Assembly: GCA_947458455.1 (NCBI GenBank)
Contig: CANGYJ010000007.1
Coordinates: 307,840 to 371,839 of the forward strand
DNA length: 64,000 nt
Origin: Verrucomicrobiaceae bacterium
Lineage (GTDB): Bacteria; Verrucomicrobiota; Verrucomicrobiia; Verrucomicrobiales; Verrucomicrobiaceae
Direction of reading: 5' to 3'
The translations under genes were made by a program, and so were the position numbers. Below, piece by piece: positions 35,201 to 42,982 of the stretch; the stretch's first letter is position 1; the number at the start of each line of letters is the position of its first letter. The notes under the pieces were generated by a model, which was given only the letters and a program-made list of their open reading frames with translations, was not told the DNA's origin and made no database searches.

Positions 35201-36604
35201 GCCCTTGCCGAGGCAGCAAAACAACGTCGCCTGCGTCCTCAAGGTGACCTCAGCGTCATTGCTCCACTTTTGAAATCGACTGCGCGTGACATGCAGTTCG
35301 CTGCCATCCGTCTCGCGGGTGAGTGGCAGCAGGGAAAAGTCATCGCCACGCTCGCTGAGTTCGCTACCTCTGAAAAAGACGGTGCCTTGCGGGGTGAAGC
35401 ACTGGCTGCGCTGCGCCTCATCGGCGGCGGCGAAACCGTGAAGGCGCTCAAGAAGCTTGTGGCTGAAGATCAGCCAGCAGAAGTGCGTCGTGGGGCACTC
35501 ATTCCACTGGCCATGCACGGACGTGCCGATGCGCTCGCTGCATTGCCATCCGTCTTGAAACAAACGACGGATCAAAACGCCGCGCAGGCCCTGTGGCGTC
35601 AGCTTTTCCAACACGCGCCCTTTGCCAATCAATTCGCCAGCGCCGTGCCAAAAGACCTGCCAGCCTCCGCCTATGCGGATGCTTTGCAAATCGCCAAAGG
35701 CATGGGCCGTGGCGGCAATGCGCTCGTCGCAGCCCTGCAACCCCTCGTCGGACTGCAGTCCGCGCCGCGTGATTACCCCGCTGAAATCGCAGCGCTCATG
35801 AAGTCCGTTCCTGAAGGCGGCAACAGCGCCGATGGCGAACTTGTTTATCGTCGCATCGGCTGCGTCGCCTGCCATGCCATTGGCGGAGTCGGCGGAAACT
35901 ACGGCCCCGATTTCTCTAGCATTGGTGCCAGCGCCCCGCTCGATTACCTCATCGAAAGCACGCTCAATCCGGCTGCGAAGGTGAAGGAAGGCTATCACGG
36001 CTTCGCCTTCACCATGAAAGACGGTGTCGTCATGAGCGGCATCCCCTCACGCGAAACAGCGACCGATGTCATCATCAAGATCGGCCCAGGCGCTGAACTG
36101 CCGCTGGCCAAGGCCAACCTCCTCAAAAAGGAAAACATTGGCAGCCTCATGCCACGGGGCCTGATCGACGCACTCAAACCCAACGAAAAGCGCAACCTCT
36201 TTGCCTTCCTCAGCCAGATCGGCCGCCCAGGCCCCTTTGATGCCAGCAAGCTCACCGTAGCCCGCATGTGGAAGTTCCACGCCACCGCACCTGGCGAGCC
36301 ATCCGCTCAAGAAACCGCTGCCTACGCCATGACCCTCGTCAGCGGCGACCTGCGCGCCGAAGATCGTCCTGACAAACCCTACGCCACCGCCAGCTTCACC
36401 GCCGCCAAGCCCACCACGAAGCCCTTGATCTTCACTGGCATCGAAGCCGCCTGGCTCGACGGCAAACCTCTCGACATCAAAGATGGCCAATGCAGCACAG
36501 CCATCCCCGCAGGCGACCACCAACTCACCGTGCGCCCGGATCTCAAAGCGCTGCTCATGAAGGCGCAGTGCGATGACGTTTCGTTTGTTTCCGACACGAA
36601 GTGA
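32288..36604 (+). CDS. secreted SGNH-like / PVC dehydrogenase / HEAT / cytochrome c protein
   Basis: 1438 residues from ATG 32288, which begins a signal peptide (MLRHFFSLLILASIAGA). Residues about 20-270 look like an SGNH/GDSL hydrolase domain (NDGDRVLLIGDVLVERE, NLGYSGDS, GIHLNPRGLQALSE). Residues about 320-720 are the PVC membrane-bound-dehydrogenase propeller (GMNWDTAGRLWVATSNTYP, DTNRDGMADV, GPDGGLYVADWTNPI). HEAT-like repeats fill about 750-1150. A C-terminal cytochrome c has C1192-V-A-C-H1196 in RIGCVACHAIGG followed by YGPDFSSIG. The protein should oxidise a sugar-like substrate outside the cytoplasm. It is probably in the regulon of the adjacent PAS-AraC genes. Confidence 0.85.
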   Translation: MLRHFFSLLILASIAGAAERKLEINDGDRVLLIGDVLVERENNYGYIESKMRREFAGKSFAVRNLGYSGDSPLGASRASFDPVEKGVDALKEQLAVVKPTVAILGYGMAASLDDLTYRKNDPVLNPDPVRYGLEHSPAKFRTELLALMDLITAASPEGKVRFVFVGPIKHEDLRATRPGLPDPAEHNALLAEYEKVMEKLAAEKQSPFVRGEWQKAAGIDLAQGTDNGIHLNPRGLQALSESFAAQLGWKTDAAKWDAETAEQRSLREAILRKNSLFFHRSRPANYTYIFGFRKQEQGRNAVEIPKFDPLIEKAEANVIGIAAGKPSTLPPELPSETKLPVLASLPKPEFTLDDGLSMTLFAENPLLEKPVGMNWDTAGRLWVATSNTYPQVNPDDLGAQMEGNSVKFGPSTGNDRIIVMEDTNRDGMADVSRIVADKLLIPAGVAPDNDGGCFVGASTELVHLSQPGADGLLSERRIVLSGFGTEDTHHIIHGLHWGIDGRLYFQQTIYIHSHIETPWGLVRANSGVAFAYDPNTERLEVHSKGLVNCWGQQEDANGQTFLTSGADGNGVSWSFPGAVLPPSEGARRYIQSVSPGSYPKFCGLELINSPLFGPEWQGSAITNDFRAHRIVRFNFTDFTADKAAPKSGYITQTQADVARTSDAAFRPIALAMGPDGGLYVADWTNPIINHGEVDFRDPRRDKQRGRIWRVAPQGSKPIAWESIAGLPVDALLNRLLSPNRWEFEQARRELAKSPLADLQKALTTWVKDEVTLRHAAWLLSGRSADVSHLLAMLKSGKDDTSVQVALREIGKAYGNRGITDISAIAPWVETGRNPRTRLEAFRALGRISTFESADLVLKNMPTDASDSFLDFAAWTTVNELARPWLEELAAHPEKLAGREKQLTTLADMADPVIAAPYMQRLFAGRDIDAAGSGPWIELIGKSGGQAEVNTLYTAFIKEGKLLPAARLRAARALAEAAKQRRLRPQGDLSVIAPLLKSTARDMQFAAIRLAGEWQQGKVIATLAEFATSEKDGALRGEALAALRLIGGGETVKALKKLVAEDQPAEVRRGALIPLAMHGRADALAALPSVLKQTTDQNAAQALWRQLFQHAPFANQFASAVPKDLPASAYADALQIAKGMGRGGNALVAALQPLVGLQSAPRDYPAEIAALMKSVPEGGNSADGELVYRRIGCVACHAIGGVGGNYGPDFSSIGASAPLDYLIESTLNPAAKVKEGYHGFAFTMKDGVVMSGIPSRETATDVIIKIGPGAELPLAKANLLKKENIGSLMPRGLIDALKPNEKRNLFAFLSQIGRPGPFDASKLTVARMWKFHATAPGEPSAQETAAYAMTLVSGDLRAEDRPDKPYATASFTAAKPTTKPLIFTGIEAAWLDGKPLDIKDGQCSTAIPAGDHQLTVRPDLKALLMKAQCDDVSFVSDTK

Positions 36605-36651
36605 CAGCGCACGGCCGCTACCGCGAACTCATCGAGCCGCCCTCTGCAAAC

Positions 36652-36668
36652 CTGCCGCAGGCAGCTAC
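36652..36668 (-). repeat. GTAG-head hairpin at AraC copy 2 stop
   Basis: On the minus strand GTAG (36668-36665) holds the stop codon of PAS-AraC copy 2. It is followed by stem CTGCC/GGCAG with a 3-base loop. Same design as at 555, 12475 and 25389, with another stem sequence. Confidence 0.5.
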
Positions 36669-37405
36669 CCCTGATGCCTCATGCGAAACTGCTTCGGCGT
36701 CAGGCCGATGCGTTTGCGGAAGTGTTGGGTGAAGGCGCTTTGGTCGCAGAAGGCGTGGGCTTGGGCGATGTCGATGACTTTGTCGGTGGTTTGGATCAGG
36801 GCTTCGGCAGCGGACTCGATGCGGATGCGGAGCATGAGTTCATAGGGCGTGACGCCGAGGGCTTGGTAGATCTTGCGATACAGCGTGCGCTCCGAGAGGC
36901 CGCATTCGCGGGCGAGTTCGGCGGTGCTGAGGATGCGGCTGGTGTTCTTCTGGATGTGGCTGACGATGAGCGTGACTTCGCTGCCGGGCTGATGACGGCT
37001 GCGGCCTTCATCGCGGCGGGTAAAGCCCATGAGGCCGATGATTTTGCCGTTCTTGCCTCGCAATGGGACCTTGGTGGTGAGAAACCAAGTCAGCGTGCGC
37101 TGCTCGTCATACCAAACTTCGAGGCGATTGATCAACGGTTTGCCCGTGCGGAAGACGAGCGCGTCATCGGCTCGGAAAGACTTGGCGGCTTGCTCGGGGT
37201 AGAAGTCTTCGTCGAGCCGGCCAATGACGTCGGCCTCACTTTCGAGGCCCAGTCGGGTCCACATCGGCTCGCTGGCAGCGATGAGGCGGCTCTCGCGATC
37301 CTTCACAAAGAAGAACACGTTGGGCTGCTGATCAAACATGAGCCGGAATGCTTGCGGATCGGTCATGCTGGCAAAAAAGGCGCTTTGGATGGACTTGGGA
37401 GACAT
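36665..37405 (-). CDS. PAS-AraC transcriptional regulator, copy 2
   Basis: 246 residues from ATG 37405, the start that matches copy 1 (MSPKSIQSAFFASMTDPQ). It has a PAS domain at about 20-133 and an AraC double HTH at about 145-245, nearly identical to copy 1, with scattered substitutions and one histidine fewer in the linker. Its start overlaps a TGGCAG half-site of the cassette shared with the divergent DUF6807/cytochrome gene. A local duplication carrying regulator and operator to a new target gene is the simplest explanation. Ligand is unknown. Confidence 0.9.
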   Translation of the reverse strand: MSPKSIQSAFFASMTDPQAFRLMFDQQPNVFFFVKDRESRLIAASEPMWTRLGLESEADVIGRLDEDFYPEQAAKSFRADDALVFRTGKPLINRLEVWYDEQRTLTWFLTTKVPLRGKNGKIIGLMGFTRRDEGRSRHQPGSEVTLIVSHIQKNTSRILSTAELARECGLSERTLYRKIYQALGVTPYELMLRIRIESAAEALIQTTDKVIDIAQAHAFCDQSAFTQHFRKRIGLTPKQFRMRHQG

Positions 37406-37476
37406 GGCAGGAAGATAACAACTTTTGGCAGAACTAGGCCAAACCATTTCGAATTGAAAGGCGTTTTAACACTTGT
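37403..37476. promoter_or_regulatory. TGGCAG-N15-TGGCAG control cassette, copy 2
   Basis: TGGCAG at 37405-37410 and 37426-37431, again 21 bp apart, between PAS-AraC copy 2 and the DUF6807/cytochrome gene. The block shares AACTTTTGGCAGA, TAGGCC and AAAGGCGTTTT with the other copies. Confidence 0.7.
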
Positions 37477-40400
37477 ATGAAAATCCGCCATTTCTTCTCC
37501 TTCCTAGCTCTTTGCCTTCTCGCCTGCACGGTGGCGTCGGCTCACAATACGGTGCTCACGCTGCGTCAGGATGATGCGACGAACACCATCTCGGTCTATC
37601 GCGAGGACGGCAAGGAGGCAATCCTCACGCAGAATGTGCGGCCGGATTTTAGGCCTTACCTTCATCCGATCTTCGCACCCGATGGCAAGGGATTGCTGAC
37701 GGAGTATAGCCCTGGGCATCACAAGCATCAGACGGGGCTCTACTGGGGACTGAAGCAGGTGAACGGGCGCGACTATTTTCACAATCCGGGCGCGGGCTTC
37801 TGGCGCAAGGTGTCGAGCGCGGTGCTCGTGCCGAAAGGCGAGGTGGTAAAGTGGACGACGGTTTATCAACTGCTCGATGCTGAGGGCAAGCCGGTGATGA
37901 ACGAGACGCAAGTGTGGACGATGCGCGATAACGATGGCCGTTACTTCCTGGAGCTTGAATGGAAGGGTGAAGGAGTCGTGGACTTGACCATGGCGAAGCA
38001 GCCCTACGGCGGGCTCTTTCTGCGCATGCCATGGAAACCAGGCATGGAAGGCGGCGTGATGAACAGCGTGCGTCAGAGCAACGGGCGTGCTGAAGGACAG
38101 CGCTCGATCTGGGTGGATGTCGGCCTGAAACTGGATGGCCGCGAGGACCAGGCGCACATCGCGATTTTTGATCATCCGAAGAACGTCGGCTACCCGCAGT
38201 CGTGGCGCGTGGATGGGCAGATGGGCGTGGGGCCTTGTCGCGCCATTACGGGCGATTGGAAGATTGCCAAGGGCAAGTCCGAGACGGTGCGGCATCAGTT
38301 CTTTGTTTATACGGGCAAGCTCAACGATGTGACAGTCACAGATGCGTGGAAGGCCTACACCGGCCAGGGTTCGGATGCAGTGATGTGGGGCATCGCCAAG
38401 GCGGCGGGCAAAGAGGCGGCTTTTCTGACCGGCGAACAAGCGGTGGCGAAGATGACGGTGCCTGAAGGTTTCGAGGCGAAACTCGCCGCCGTGGAGCCGA
38501 TGATCACACAGCCGATGGCGTTCTGCTGGGATGATCGCGGCCGTCTTTGGGTCGCGGAGAATCGCGATTATGAAGCACGCGGCACCGGCTTCTCCGCCGA
38601 TGGCAACAGCCGCATTCTGATTCTCGAAGACACGAATGGCGATGGGAAGTTCGACACGAGCCAAGTCTTCCTCGAAGGCATTCCCTTTCCCGCCGCCATT
38701 GCGGTCGGGTTCGACGGACTCTGGCTCGGCGCGCCGCCCAATCTGCTCTTCGTGCCCGACAAGGATCACGATGACAAAGCCGACGGAGCCTTCGAAGTTC
38801 GGCTCACCGGGTGGGGGATTCAGGATCGCCACGAGACCTTAAACAGCTTCAACTGGGGACCCGATGGCTGGCTCTACGGCTGCCAGGGCTTCGCCACACG
38901 CTCAACCGTGGGCAAGCCGGCCGATGGCGGCAAAATCTTCCACAAGGGCGATTCGTTCCCTGACGAGATTCCGGTGAAGGATGGTCAATACATCGACGGC
39001 GGCGTTTGGCGGTATCATCCCACGAAGGACCGCTTCGAAGTCGTCGCGCACGGCTTCAGCAATCCGTGGGGAATGGACTTTGATGACCACGGTCAGATCT
39101 TCATCACCGCCTGCGTGATCCCGCATCTCTGGCATGTGATCCCCGGCGGCATCTATCACCGTCAGGGCGGCAGCCACATCAATCCTTACGTCTTCGATGA
39201 TATCAAGACCATCGCCGATCATCGCCATCGCTCCGCGCATGGCGGTGCGCGCATCTACCTCGCGGATGAGTTCCCGAAAGAATACCGCGACCGCATCCTC
39301 ATGGCGAACATCCACGAGCATGATGTGATCACGGACATCCTCAAACCCAGCGGCTCGGGCTTCATTGGTCATCATGGCAATGAACCGCTCTTCGCCAATG
39401 ACAATGCGTGGGTGGGTTTCAGCATGGAGATCGGACCCGATGGCGCGGCTTATGTGCTCGATTGGCATGACACCGAAATCTGTGGCGCTGCCGTCCACGA
39501 CAAAGACACCGGCCGCATCTATCGCCTCGCGCCGAAGGGCCTGCCTGGGAAGACCGGCATCAATCTCGCCGCGCAGACCGATCTCGAACTCGTCGGCCAG
39601 CTGACGCATCGCAACGATTGGTATAGCCGCCGTGCTCGCGTGCTGCTCCAGCAACGCGCTGCTGCGGGTCAACTCAATGCCGCAGTGCCTGCGAAGCTGT
39701 GGGAACTCTTCGCCCAATCCAAGACCTCCGCACACCAACTCCGCGCTCTGTGGGCTTTGCACATCACGCAGAATCTCCCTGCGGATCGTTTATTGCCGCT
39801 GCTCGATCATGCAGAGCCGTATGTTCGCGGCTGGGCCGTCCAGTTGTTGGGCGAAGATCGCGCTTACAGCCCGGCAGCGTTGACCAAGTTCACCACGATG
39901 GCGGAGAAGGACAGCTCGCCCATCGTGCGACTTTACCTCGCGGCGGCGCTTCAGCGCATGAGCGTGGCCGAGCGCTGGTCCATCGCGCAGAACCTCGTCG
40001 CTCATGCCGAGGACGCTACGGATCATAACTTGCCTAAGATGATTTGGTTCGGCATTGAGCCGATGGTCGAAGCCGATGCCTCGCGAGCGATGGCGCTTGC
40101 CACGCACAGCAAGATCCCGCTGCTCGCGCCATACATCGCCCGCCGCGCCATCGCTGCCAAACAGCTCGAACCCGTGGCTGCCACACTGCTGAGCAACACC
40201 GATCTCGCCCTGCGTCTCCAGCTTCTCGAAGGCGTGCGTGATGGACTCAAATCGCTGGGCCGCAATGTGGTCACGAAGCCGAAGAACTGGGACGCAGCCT
40301 TTGCCGCGCTCGATGCCACTAAGGATGCAAAATTGAGCGACTTCACCGCGCAGATTGGCCAGCTTTTCGGCGATGCCAAAGCCGCCGAAGCGCAGCTTGC

Positions 40401-41277
40401 CGTGCTCAAGGACAAAGCGGCACCTATTGAGCGTCGCCGGCAAATCCTGGTCGCCTTTGCCCGCGATGCGTATGCCGCTGCACTGCCCGTGGTGCTGTCC
40501 CTGCTCGATGAACCCGACGTGCGCCGCGATGCCATCCGCGCGTTGGCTTCGTTCGATGCTCCGCAGATCGCGCCGACCTTGATCCAGCGCTACGCCAAGC
40601 TTTCCGCTGTCGAGAAAGCCGAGGTCGTCGTCACACTCTCCGCGCGCCGTAGCACCGCGCAGGCCTTGGTCGCTGAGCTGAAGAAGAACAGCATTCCGAA
40701 GACCGATGTCACCGCCTTTGACGCCCGCCAACTCTACCGCGTGCTCGGGCCATCGTTCGTCGAGTTCTGGGGTCCCATCACCCAGCTCGCCAGTGATAAG
40801 CAGGCTGAGATGGCAAAATACAAAGCCATGCTCACCGATGCCGTGATTGCCAAAGCCAATACCAGTAAGGGCCGCGCCATCTTCGAGCGCACCTGCATGG
40901 GCTGCCACATGCTTTATGGCGCTGGCGGCATTGTCGGCCCCGATCTCACCGGCTCGAATCGCGCCAACCTCGACTACATCCTCGCCCAGATCATCAACCC
41001 CAGCGAGGTCATGCAGGAGAGCTATCAGCTCGTTATCGTCACCACTCGCGATGGCCGCACCCTCTCCGGCACGGTCGCCGCCGAAGACAACCAGCAGCTC
41101 ACACTCCGCCTTGTCGGCCAAGACAGCGTCGTCACCAAATCCGAGATCCTCTCCCGCGAGAAATCCCCCATCTCCATGATGCCCGAAGGCCTGCTCAAAA
41201 CCCTCAAAGACGACGAAGTCCGCGACCTGATCGCGTATCTGCGCACCACGTCGCAGGTGCCGCTGCCAAAGCCGTGA
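37477..41277 (+). CDS. DUF6807 (PmoA-like) / PVC dehydrogenase / HEAT / cytochrome c fusion
   Basis: 1266 residues with a signal peptide (MKIRHFFSFLALCLLACTVASA). Residues about 22-290 are a DUF6807 (PmoA-like) domain (HPIFAPDGKGLLTEYSPGHHKHQTGLY), the same family as the stand-alone protein at 58370. Residues about 320-700 are the PVC dehydrogenase propeller (AFCWDDRGRLWVAENRDYE, EDTNGDGKFDTS). HEAT repeats follow to about 1110. The cytochrome c has C1140-M-G-C-H1144 and GGIVGPDLTGSNR. It ends in VPLPKP, a tail shared with the unrelated ThuA protein at 47399. The probable role is oxidation of a sugar released in this island. Fragments of a paralogue lie at 45782 and 61601. Confidence 0.9.
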   Translation: MKIRHFFSFLALCLLACTVASAHNTVLTLRQDDATNTISVYREDGKEAILTQNVRPDFRPYLHPIFAPDGKGLLTEYSPGHHKHQTGLYWGLKQVNGRDYFHNPGAGFWRKVSSAVLVPKGEVVKWTTVYQLLDAEGKPVMNETQVWTMRDNDGRYFLELEWKGEGVVDLTMAKQPYGGLFLRMPWKPGMEGGVMNSVRQSNGRAEGQRSIWVDVGLKLDGREDQAHIAIFDHPKNVGYPQSWRVDGQMGVGPCRAITGDWKIAKGKSETVRHQFFVYTGKLNDVTVTDAWKAYTGQGSDAVMWGIAKAAGKEAAFLTGEQAVAKMTVPEGFEAKLAAVEPMITQPMAFCWDDRGRLWVAENRDYEARGTGFSADGNSRILILEDTNGDGKFDTSQVFLEGIPFPAAIAVGFDGLWLGAPPNLLFVPDKDHDDKADGAFEVRLTGWGIQDRHETLNSFNWGPDGWLYGCQGFATRSTVGKPADGGKIFHKGDSFPDEIPVKDGQYIDGGVWRYHPTKDRFEVVAHGFSNPWGMDFDDHGQIFITACVIPHLWHVIPGGIYHRQGGSHINPYVFDDIKTIADHRHRSAHGGARIYLADEFPKEYRDRILMANIHEHDVITDILKPSGSGFIGHHGNEPLFANDNAWVGFSMEIGPDGAAYVLDWHDTEICGAAVHDKDTGRIYRLAPKGLPGKTGINLAAQTDLELVGQLTHRNDWYSRRARVLLQQRAAAGQLNAAVPAKLWELFAQSKTSAHQLRALWALHITQNLPADRLLPLLDHAEPYVRGWAVQLLGEDRAYSPAALTKFTTMAEKDSSPIVRLYLAAALQRMSVAERWSIAQNLVAHAEDATDHNLPKMIWFGIEPMVEADASRAMALATHSKIPLLAPYIARRAIAAKQLEPVAATLLSNTDLALRLQLLEGVRDGLKSLGRNVVTKPKNWDAAFAALDATKDAKLSDFTAQIGQLFGDAKAAEAQLAVLKDKAAPIERRRQILVAFARDAYAAALPVVLSLLDEPDVRRDAIRALASFDAPQIAPTLIQRYAKLSAVEKAEVVVTLSARRSTAQALVAELKKNSIPKTDVTAFDARQLYRVLGPSFVEFWGPITQLASDKQAEMAKYKAMLTDAVIAKANTSKGRAIFERTCMGCHMLYGAGGIVGPDLTGSNRANLDYILAQIINPSEVMQESYQLVIVTTRDGRTLSGTVAAEDNQQLTLRLVGQDSVVTKSEILSREKSPISMMPEGLLKTLKDDEVRDLIAYLRTTSQVPLPKP

Positions 41278-41500
41278 TGCTGCTGAATGCTTGATTCCCA
41301 CATGAAACTCTTCGTGTTTGTCATGGCACTGACGTCTGAAGCGGTAGAGGGCGGAACAACCATAAGAGCACAACATGCGCAGACCCCGAGTGGCTGCCGA
41401 AGCGCTTGCAGGAACTCCGGGAAGCGAGGGGATTGAGCGCCGTCCGGCTTGGCTCGGGAGAGTGGCAGCCGCCGGGCATTTTCGCTCTCGGGAAACTTTT
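41278..41500 (+). pseudogene. decayed 3' flank with XRE helix-turn-helix remnant, copy A
   Basis: The segment after the cytochrome stop is similar for about 140 bases to 61667-61800, ending in a stretch readable as PKRLQELREARGLSAVRLG. That is the start of an XRE-type HTH, better preserved at 45510. It is interrupted here by SGEWQPPG and no complete domain remains. The reading frame happens to run on into the sigma factor gene. Confidence 0.5.
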
Positions 41501-41537
41501 TTCGGCAAATGAAGCGGGCACTGGTCATGTTTGTTTA

Positions 41538-42071
41538 GTGACCGACTCCGAACAGCAACGCCATGACCTATTCCTCCGACTCTATGTGGAGCATGAGGAA
41601 TCGTTGCGTGGCTTTGTGAGGTCGTTGGTGCCCACGTTGGAGGATTCGCGCGAGGTGATGCAGGATGTGGCGGCGGTGATGTGGCGGAAGTTTGAGGACA
41701 TCACCAGCATGGATGACTTTCGCCGCTGGGCGTTTGGAGTGGCGCGGTTTGTGTCGATGGAATTTCTGCGGACGCGTCGCCGGGATCGGCATGTGTTTGG
41801 CGATGAGGCGCTGCGGTTGCTGGCAGTGGCTTCCGAGGAATTGGAGGATGCATTTGAGGCGGAGCGTCGGGCTTTGAATGATTGCCTTCGCAAATTGACG
41901 GATGATCAACGCACGTTGGTGGAAGAGGCCTACAAGCCAGGGGTGCGCATTGATGAACTGGCAGCGCGGGTGGGCCGCAGTGCGATGGCCCTCTACAAGT
42001 CGCTGCACCGCATTCGCATCGCATTGATGAACTGCACTCAGCAGGTGCTCGCACAGGAGGAACTGACATGA
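41538..42071 (+). CDS. ECF-type RNA polymerase sigma factor
   Basis: 177 residues from GTG 41538, chosen because the protein then starts (MTDSEQQRHDLFLRLY) like other ECF factors of planctomycetes and verrucomicrobia. The longer open frame upstream is a fragment of another gene. Region 2 reads YVEHEESLRGFVRSLVPTLEDSREVMQDV; region 4 is NDCLRKLTDDQRTLVEEAY with a final HTH GVRIDELAARVGRSAMALYKSLHRIR. It directs transcription of an unknown regulon. Its stop overlaps the start of the anti-sigma gene (ATGA), so the pair is coupled. Confidence 0.9.
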   Translation: MTDSEQQRHDLFLRLYVEHEESLRGFVRSLVPTLEDSREVMQDVAAVMWRKFEDITSMDDFRRWAFGVARFVSMEFLRTRRRDRHVFGDEALRLLAVASEELEDAFEAERRALNDCLRKLTDDQRTLVEEAYKPGVRIDELAARVGRSAMALYKSLHRIRIALMNCTQQVLAQEELT

Positions 42072-42973
42072 ATCGAACTGAACATGAGCTTGAACTGATG
42101 CGCCGCTACTTGGAAGGCGTTGCTTCGCTGGAAGAGACGCAGGAGTTGGAATCACTCATCGTGAAGGATGCGAGCGTGCGTCAGGACTTTCTGCGCTATA
42201 CGCATCTTGATTGCGCGCTTGCGGGAGTTCGCAGATCGCAGTCGTCGGTGGCGGCTCCACGTCGCTCCATCTGGCTCTCCTGGCGGCCGCTAGCAGCAGC
42301 GGCGGCAGGGATTGTGTTTGGCATGCTTTGCACTTCTGTCGTGTTTGGATTTGTGGGGCAGCACTATGGGGAAAAGAAGACTCCGCTGGCCGTGGTGCAG
42401 CCGAGTTTCGAGGATGCGCAAATGCCTTTGGCGAAGGGTTTCCCTCCTGCGCCATCGCTTTGGACCGGCGATGTGGCGAAGGTGGTGCCTGCGGAGAATG
42501 GAGTGACACCGAAGGAGGGTCAGCACATGCTCAGGCTGGAGACCACCGCGTATGGAAAACCCGTGCTATTTCCGCGGCTGTATCAGATCATCGCTCTCTC
42601 TCCCTCCGGCAGCGAACGGCGCGAGATCGAGGTCAGCGCTTCCTTCGCCAGCGCAGATCCTGATAGCTCGCCTCACTACACGGTCCGGGCTTATGCCGTC
42701 AACGAAGCACCCGAGCGGCTTGGGCCCGATTGGTTTGCTCGGCATTGGTTTGTTCAGCAGGACGAAGCCATTGCGTCGGCTGAAACCGGCTTCGAGAATC
42801 CTCCCAGCAGCACCAACTGGCAATCCATCGGCTTGCGAATGCAAGTTCCCGGCAAAGCTCGTTGCCTTGTTGTCTTCTTCGGTGTCAAAAACCAACCCAA
42901 ATCGCAGGCCAAGAAACCCCACTATCTGGATGCCGTGCAGGTTTCCTTTGTCGAATCATCCTCCATCCCTTGA
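42068..42973 (+). CDS. membrane anti-sigma factor-like protein with jelly-roll tail
   Basis: 301 residues. The cytoplasmic N terminus (MNRTEHELELMRRYLEGVASLEETQELESLI) resembles the anti-sigma/FecR-type domain. One membrane segment at about residues 76-98 (PLAAAAAGIVFGMLCTSVVFGFVG) is followed by a periplasmic domain of about 190 residues, rich in beta structure (AEVSASFASADPDSS-like, YTVRAYAVNEAPERLGP). It should hold the sigma factor coded just upstream and release it on an extracytoplasmic cue. The DUF4838 gene follows after 9 bp, so the same transcript probably carries it. Confidence 0.8.
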   Translation: MNRTEHELELMRRYLEGVASLEETQELESLIVKDASVRQDFLRYTHLDCALAGVRRSQSSVAAPRRSIWLSWRPLAAAAAGIVFGMLCTSVVFGFVGQHYGEKKTPLAVVQPSFEDAQMPLAKGFPPAPSLWTGDVAKVVPAENGVTPKEGQHMLRLETTAYGKPVLFPRLYQIIALSPSGSERREIEVSASFASADPDSSPHYTVRAYAVNEAPERLGPDWFARHWFVQQDEAIASAETGFENPPSSTNWQSIGLRMQVPGKARCLVVFFGVKNQPKSQAKKPHYLDAVQVSFVESSSIP

Positions 42974-42982
42974 TCTGATCTC

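Noticed and set aside
34544..35998. 484-codon minus-strand frame
   Set aside because: Antisense to the HEAT-repeat part of the giant cytochrome gene at 32288.
39790..41508. 572-codon minus-strand frame
   Set aside because: Antisense shadow of the DUF6807/cytochrome gene; the coding strand shows HEAT repeats and a haem site.
41280..41508. Short minus-strand peptide paralogous to one near 61700 (both begin like MLCSYGCS / MFCSDGCS)
   Set aside because: The similarity follows from the DNA repeat in the two 3' flanks; there is no start signal or conserved length.
41406..41537. N-terminal extension of the sigma factor
   Set aside because: The frame is open, but these codons are the remnant of an XRE gene also found at 45510 and 61760; the conserved sigma sequence begins at GTG 41538.
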